A DNA stretch of 64,000 nt from Fennellomyces sp. T-0311 (lineage: Eukaryota > Mucoromycota > Mucoromycetes > Mucorales > Lichtheimiaceae), in the NCBI GenBank assembly GCA_025266875.1, contig JALLLT010000005.1, positions 124,001 to 188,000 on the forward strand. Reading direction: 5' to 3'. Made by a program: the position numbers and the translations under genes. How positions within the stretch are numbered: position 1 is the first letter of the stretch; each line of letters starts with the position of its first letter. Shown here in pieces: positions 57,236-64,000 of this stretch. The notes below the pieces were generated by a model, which was given only the letters and a program-made list of their open reading frames with translations, was not told where the DNA came from and made no database searches.

Positions 57236-60200
57236 ATGTCGTCTCCTCCATCAACGACCGAGCACGATTTGTGTCACGTCGAATCCGCGGCGCAGATCAC
57301 CGAACTACTTCGACAGCGGTATCTGGATGATCTATGTTTTACTGCGGTTGGATGTTCGATCCTGGTTGCCTTGAATCCGTATCGAGAACAACAATTTTCA
57401 GAAATCAGCGCCCATTATGTAGAAGAGTACAAAGACCCACATTCCAAGTCATCCACACCCCATCTATGTCAAATCATCAACGACGCCTACTTTCATTCAA
57501 GGCGAAAAAGTCAAAACCAATCCATCATATTCAGGCAAGTTTAAAGGAGTGGAGGAGGGGTGATGATATCTAGATGATTTGCACTGTACTTACAATCTTA
57601 ATAGTGGCGAGAGTGGCAGCGGCAAATCCCATCTATTCGGACAGTCGCTTCAACACTTGATCGCGCTTAGCACACACAACAACAAAACCTCGCGAATACA
57701 ACAGAATGTTCTTCATGCCAATACTGTCATTGAAATCTTTGGCCATGCCAAAACTGCCATCCACGACAACGCATCTCGACTCGGCAAATATGTGCAAATG
57801 CACTTTTCGGATCGCGGGCGATTGGCCTCGGCGCGTTGGCTGGCACCTTATGCCTTGGAAAAAAATAGAGTAACCAACAGCACCAACGAGCGGAACTTTC
57901 ATGTGTTTTATGCACTGATGCAAGGCAGTCCACGCGAGGAAAAGGTCCGACTCCAATTGGAGCAATCGTTTCAATACTTACCTATGCGAGTTGCCATGGA
58001 CGACGAAGAACAAGAAGCCGTCTATCAACAGTTGCGAATAGCATTCAAAGCAATAGGTTTCTCAAAAGCCAAAGTGGTCCAGATTTTTCAAGTGTTGGCG
58101 GCGATTCTACATCTCGGAAACGTGCAGTTCGCCCAAGACACCAGTCATATGCAGGATGCAGCTATAGTTCGCAATACGGAGCCGCTCGCGATGGCTGCAG
58201 AGTTATTGGGCGTCGATCCTGCTGCATTGCAGAATGCATTGACCTACAAGAGTAAACTCATCAAACGTGATATCACAACCATCTTTTTGGATGCAGATCA
58301 TGCTTCCAAACAACGGGATGATTTGGCCGAAGCATTGTATGCCATGTTATTCAGTTGGATCATCGATCAAATCAATACCAAATTGGACAAGGGCGTCGAC
58401 GCCGCTGCAACCATTGGTCTCTGGGATATGCCTGGTCATGCGCAAAAGGGGCAACCGTTTGATGCGTTTGCCTATCACTATATCGCCGAACGAATGCAGC
58501 AGTGGATGCTTCAACAACACGAGACTGAAAGCATCAATTTGCTCGACGCGTACACGCATCCTGCGAAAGGTGTCTTTAGCGCTCTCAATGCGCCTCAGCA
58601 ACGATCGTCTTGGGTAGAACATTGGGCAAGCGCAAACAAAAAAACAGAGACGCATCAGTTCACGGTCCAACACTTTTGGGGTCCAGCCACATATTCGCCT
58701 ACAAACTTTCAAACCAGAAACGAGGATTACTTGTGCAGCGACTTTTATTCGCTGTTCAAGGGTAGCGCATACTCGGAACCGGCTAGCAACAGTCTCGTCG
58801 CAGCACTTTTTGCGGAACAACGAGGCGATCATCGCGTGTTATCTGCTCAGTATGGGATCAAGCCCACCGCTCCACCACGTGGCTGTCAAGAGTATCAGGA
58901 GAAACCGCCACTCACAGCATCAGCACCACCTACAGTGACCGAGCAATTGGAGAGTGGTATGAATGACCTGTTTTCGGCACTATCGAACTCGATGCCATGG
59001 TTCATACTATGCATTCGACCCAACGATTTAAGTTTGCCCAGTTCATGCGATGCTCGCAAAGTCGGTCAACAGCAAACAAGCTTCCAATTGCCACAATTGG
59101 CTCAGCGCATGCGTGTGTACTACAGTACAGTGTTTACATTTGAAGAATTTGTTGAGCGCTATGCGGTATCTTTGCCCATCACGACATCAACAACCTATCC
59201 ACCTCATTTGACACACCCACGTGACAAGTGCCAATGGGTTTTGCAAACCTTGGGTTGGAACGAGAAGCAAGCCATGATTGGACAAGATAAGGTCGGTCTC
59301 TTTTATGAGTTTTGCATGCATTCGTTTACTCATGGTTCCAACCTTAGATTCACTTATCTAATGTTGCATTTCGAGCACTCGAAAATGATCTGCGTAGCCT
59401 TGAAAAGTCAGAGTCCAAAAAGTCCAAAATGGCCGGCCAAGGTAAATATCGCATTGTAAGTATTAGGTTGATCTCTAATAAGCAATGTGATAGGCTTCTT
59501 TGATGGCTATTCTATCAATGATGATCAAATGTCCTCAGCGATATCGGAAGACTACATGGATAGTTCAAGCTTGCCACCTGCCGATTTTGGCGGATCAGAT
59601 CTTTTCTCACAACATAGTCATGGCGAGTACACGCAAGACACCAAAGCATACTACACCGACGCTGTCAAGCAAGATGTGGAAGAAGAAGAAGAATACACGA
59701 CATCCAGCATTCGCCGAAAGTGGCTTTTTGTCGTATGGTTATTGACTTGGTGGATTCCATCACCATGTTTATCACACTGCGGCAGTATGAAGCGACGAGA
59801 TATCCGATTAGCATGGAGAGAAAAGGTTGCATTGTGCATTTTGATCTTCCTCATGTCATCCGCCATGGTACTATTTATTGTCGGGTTCGGGCCACTCATA
59901 TGTCCACACCAAGACGTGTATTCGCTTTCCGAACTTCAATCCAAATCAGACAAGAAGAGCGCCTATGTCGCTGTTCGCGGCGAAGTGTTTGATCTGACCA
60001 AGTTTGCGCCGCACCACTGGGCATCGGAGGTTATCCCTGACAAGGCTATTTTCGACTATGCAGGGAAAGACGCCACAAACTTATTCCCTGTGCAGGTTTC
60101 CGCCCTCTGTGATGGTACCACAGGCTCAGTATCTGAACAAGTCGTTTTGGATTTCCAATACAATCTGAGCGACAAGAATGCCGCCTATCACGATTTCCGA

Positions 60201-62525
60201 TACTTCACGGACGATCATCGACCCGATTGGTATTTCGAACAAATGGTGTACATGCGCAAGAACTACCGGCTTGGTTTCATGGGGTATGACCCGGACGACA
60301 TATTGAAGCAGGCGACAAATGTTGTTACGGTCGGCGATATCCAAACACATCGACAGTGGGCGATTCTTCATGGCGATGTGTACGATCTGACGTATTATCT
60401 GATGGGAGGACGAGCACCTCGAGCACCCAAAGGAGTTCAGCCGTCGTCCAATGTGGATATCAACTTTATGGACAACGGTATTGTTCAGTTGTTTAGACAA
60501 CTTGCTGGTACCGATATATCCAAACACTTTGATGCGTTGCCCTTGGACCCGGCTTTGCGTAGTCGACAATTGGTGTGTTTGCGCAACTTGTTTTTTGTTG
60601 GCAAATTGGATACACGCCGATCTGCCCAATGTCAATTCTCGGAATACTTTTTGTTGATCATCACCGGGATGCTGGTTGCTGTGATCGTGTTTAAATTCAT
60701 TGCCGCCCTGCAACTCAATACCCGGCGTGAACCAGAAGATCACGACAAGTTTATTGTGTGCCAAGTTCCCTGTTACACAGAGGGCGAAGAATCGTTGCGA
60801 AAAACCATCGATTCAATTGCAGTATTGGATTACGACGACAAGCGCAAGTTGTTGTTCCTTGTATGCGACGGCATGATTGTAGGTAGTGGCAACGACCGAC
60901 CCACGCCACGCATTGTGCTTGACATTCTCGGTGTCGATCCAAACGTTGATCCTGAACCGCTCTCGTTCTTATCCCTTGGTCCAGGCAACAAACAACACAA
61001 TATGGCCAAGATTTACTCTGGACTGTACGAATGTTCGGGCCACGTTGTGCCGTATGTCGTCGTCGTCAAGGTTGGCAATCCACACGAGCATCAGAAACCT
61101 GGCAACCGTGGCAAACGTGATTCGCAAATGGTATTGATGCGATTCCTGAACAAGGTCCACTTTGATACACCGATGGCACCCATGGAGCTCGAGATTTACC
61201 ATCAAATCAAGAACGTAATTGGTGTCAGTCCAAGTTTTTATGAGTTTGTACTGATGGTGGATGCCGATACTGAAGTCGTTGCTGATTCACTCAACCGGAT
61301 GGTTTCCTGTTTCGTCCATGATGCCAAAATTGTGGGTCTGTGCGGTGAAACCAAATTGGCAAACGAACGAGAAAGTTGGGTTACCATGATTCAAGTGTAC
61401 GAGTACTATATTTCCCATTTTCTGGCTAAAGCTTTCGAGTCCCTGTTTGGTTCAGTCACTTGCTTACCTGGTTGCTTCTGCATGTACCGCGTTCGATCAC
61501 CGACCAAGAACCAGCCATTGTTGGTGAGCAATCAAGTCATTGATGATTATGCCCAAAACAGAGTCAGCACGCTTCACGAAAAGAATTTGCTGCATCTTGG
61601 TGAAGATCGATATTTGACAACGCTCATTCTCAAGCATTTCCCGACCCACAAGACCAAATTCACAGCAGATGCCAGTTGCTCAACCAACGCACCAGAACAA
61701 TGGAGTGTCTTGCTATCACAGCGACGTCGATGGATTAATTCGACCGTGCATAATCTCGGTGAACTGGCATTCTTGCCACAGCTTTGCGGTTTCTGCTGTT
61801 TCTCGATGCGATTTGTTGTCATTTTGGATCTAATGAGCACGCTCACAATGCCTGCGGTCGTACTTTATCTCGGTTATCTCATCTATCGACTTATTAGTGA
61901 CACCGATCAAGTACCCATGATTTCCATCCTATTGCTATGTGGTGTGTATGGCTTGCAAGCTTTGATCTTTATCGTGCGGCGCAAATGGGAACATATAGGT
62001 TGGATGATCATTTATATTCTGGCGATCCCACTCTTTTCCTTCTTTGTACCGATCTACTCGTTCTGGCACTTTGATGATTTCTCGTGGGGTAATACACGTG
62101 TTGTCATTGATCAAAATAATGGACAAAAGAAGGCGGTGGCAGTAGACGAAGGACATTTCGATCCAAAATCGATCCCAATGAAGAAATGGAGCGAGCACGA
62201 GCAAGAAATGTGGGAAACGGGTACGGTGGAAACTAAAAATACTGGAACAACACGATATCATCCAATGTCTCCGTATGGCAATATGGATAACCAGAGTATC
62301 AAGTATTCCAGTGGGATGTTACCTCCACCTTCAGTGTACAGCGAACCGATCGGTCCGACGGATGAAGATATTCGTCGCGAGGTGCACCGTATCACAGCAA
62401 CATCAGATCTGATGGTCATGACCAAGAAACAAGTCCGTGAACAGCTCAGTAGACACTTTGGCATGGACATGTCGTATAGAAAGGATTACATCAACTTTTG
62501 TATTGAAGAAGCACTACATTTTTAA
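57236..62525 (+). CDS. Chitin synthase with myosin motor-like domain (class V/VII type)
   Basis: Exons 57236-57534, 57605-59291, 59348-59441 and 59494-62525 give 1703 aa. A myosin-like head fills residues 1-690: P-loop SGESGSGKSHL (about 100-110), switch I NASRLGKY (about 154), switch II LWDMPGH (about 373). Then come transmembrane helices near 765 and 805-825, a cytochrome b5-like domain (YVAVRGEVFDLTKFAPHHW, about 846), a second such segment, the glycosyltransferase with VPCYTEGEESLRKTIDS, DAD (about 1282), EDRYLTTL (about 1396) and the signature QRRRWINST (about 1434), terminal helices, and a C-terminal DEK_C module (about 1647-1703). It polymerises UDP-GlcNAc into chitin at growing tips. 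Switch II has DMPGHA instead of D-x-x-G-F-E, so the motor may not cycle ATP normally. The first intron uses a GC donor. Confidence 0.96.
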
Positions 62526-63084
62526 TAATACCTAATCAATTCTCTCTTTTTTCACGGATATAACGCTCTTATCCTTGTTGCTAAGCAACTTGCTTTTCAT
62601 GTGCCGGTATCCAGCATGAGCAAGTTTTTGTCCTGCCCGTAGCTTTTGGGTCGGCTGGAAACCTTATCTGCATACCTAACGACGACCAAGAAAAACATGT
62701 TAGTTTCTTGTAAAATGGAGCTCGCCATTGCACACATTAGCGAATAAACAGCCTACTTGTACTGAAATACTTGCTCAATTGCGCGTGTCAAATGGTGTCG
62801 TGCAATGAGTGGATAAGGGCATACAGTGCTCAACTTACCACCTTTTATGTACAAGCCTCTCTTTGGTCTATTCAGACCCAAGAATTGGCTATGGCTTTAA
62901 GTAGGCGCCTTTCACTGGAACACTGATAATCGATATATCTCCCCACAATACTCTGGTAACGATATCATGTGGCAAAGAAAGGTAGAGAATGAAAGTGTGT
63001 AGCGAAACCAAAGCAGCAAAAATGGAAGCGGACCTTTTCAAGAGGCTTTTACGGCTCTTCAGCACCTTTGACACTTGTTGAATC
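62526..63084. other. Intergenic
   Basis: 560 bp between two forward genes, holding the chitin synthase 3' end and the SNF2 promoter. A reverse frame at 62889-63092 has no family signature. Confidence 0.4.
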
Positions 63085-64000
63085 ATGACCACTCTTGATC
63101 AGGACAGTGTAGTTCCAACACCCGTTGCCATGGAAAGCGATATACCACAGAAAGAAGAATCACCTGTAGTACCTCATGCCGGCACGATTTACAACGCGCT
63201 TTTACTAATTCCTTTTTTTTTTCTACAGGCCACCACTCAAGCGGCACCTGATCATGAAGTGACTCAAGCCATGGTTGAAGAAGAGGCCAAGTTGGCTGAG
63301 GAAACACAAAAGGAAGAGGACAAGCGTATTCAAGACGAGGTAATAGCTTTTGACATTTTTTTTCCCTGTTGCGTTCTCGCGTTATGTGGCGTAAAACAAC
63401 GAATGCTTATCACAAATGGATTTAGGCGCAAGCACAGTTCGACACGACCGTCAAAGAGCAACGTATGAAGCGTTTGCACTTTCTGCTTGAAAAATCCGGC
63501 GCTTATGCAACAATCTTGGGCCAAAAGCTTGCCAAACAGCAGGAAGAGGCACGTGAAAGGGATGCTGCGCCTGCTCCTTCGACGCCATCCACGACCGCCG
63601 CAGAAAAACGTACTAGGGGTCGTCCACGCAAGCGAAAGGCCAATGATGCAGAATATCAGTTGGGTGACTATCTGAACGAAGAGGTAAAACGTTTACAGAA
63701 TCTTTTTGTCGATCGATTTGCTTATCAGAGATAATAATAGGATGTCAAGCGTCGCAAACAGTCGGATAACGATGTGGGAAAGGCCATCCAACAAGAGCTT
63801 GAGCAGCAAACCACAGAAAAAACAAAGCCGACGGTTTCTGCACGGCAACCCTCCTTGGTCACGGGGGGTGTGCTTCGCGATTACCAATTGGCAGGCGTGG
63901 AGTGGCTCATTAGCTTATGGGAGAACGGTCTCAACGGTATACTTGCCGATGAAATGGGTCTTGGCAAGGTAAAACATATGCGTTGGATCAGGAAAGCAGT
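63085..64000 (+). CDS. SNF2-family chromatin remodeller, HELLS/IRC5/DDM1 type (5' part)
   Basis: Exons 63085-63168, 63229-63339, 63426-63683 and 63741-63968 lead to an intron that runs to the window edge. The N-terminus is acidic and helical ([35 protein letters not shown]). An AT-hook-like [10 protein letters not shown] and basic segment follow, then the start of the helicase: [37 protein letters not shown] with the Walker A lysine. The residue pattern before the motor, in particular the short spacing from the HFLLEKS helix through the basic stretch to [10 protein letters not shown], fits the HELLS/LSH-DDM1-IRC5 branch rather than ISWI. These proteins slide nucleosomes and, in plants and animals, support DNA methylation. 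Most of the motor lies outside the window. Confidence 0.9.

Noticed and set aside
1..64000. CRISPR arrays, bacterial operons, plasmid origins or ribosomal RNA
   Set aside because: The window is spliced eukaryotic DNA; no regularly spaced repeats and no rRNA-like segments were seen.

Overview
The window is nuclear DNA of a filamentous fungus, most probably an early-diverging Mucoromycota mould (Mucorales-like). The evidence is a dense set of genes cut by short GT-AG introns of mostly 47-70 nt, a myosin-motor chitin synthase with cytochrome b5 and DEK_C modules, a perilipin-type lipid-droplet protein, an aspartic protease of the rhizopuspepsin type, and a DET1 homologue, which yeasts lack. Gene models below were spliced by eye from reading frames, phases and family motifs; no search was run.

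Layout. 1-15.5 kb: an acetate-transporter family gene running off the left edge, a zinc-ribbon/RING E3 ligase, a malic enzyme convergent with a catalytically impaired lactate/malate dehydrogenase-like gene, a secreted aspartic protease, EMC3 and DET1. 16-22.3 kb: an ArsB/NhaD-type transporter, a CYSTM micro-protein and a Ulp/SENP SUMO protease. 22.85-28.8 kb: a DNA transposon of the Plavaka/KDZ type with diverged terminal inverted repeats and two divergent genes (zinc-finger transposase and accessory protein). 29-30.4 kb and 45.1-46.3 kb: two decayed leucine-rich-repeat (F-box type) loci, the second overlapped by a 190-bp TA-flanked MITE that now supplies the tail of its last open frame. 31-44.6 kb: TMEM70-like mitochondrial protein, RGS protein, cold-shock-domain protein with a 9-nt microexon, a BLOC-1-like coiled coil, a C2H2 factor, a Vip1-type RRM protein, a short-chain dehydrogenase and the ATP synthase gamma subunit. 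46.3-50 kb is AT-rich and nearly empty. 50-64 kb: RhoGEF, CWF19L2-type splicing factor, perilipin, myosin-chitin synthase and the start of a HELLS/IRC5-type SNF2 remodeller.

The genes are mainly housekeeping and do not form one pathway, although malic enzyme, the LDH-like gene, the acetate transporter, perilipin and ATP synthase all touch carbon and lipid metabolism. Several otherwise intact conserved genes (malic enzyme, RhoGEF, possibly DET1 and the RING gene) show single-base frame changes at short homopolymers. These look more like assembly indels than inactivation and should be checked before any is called a pseudogene.
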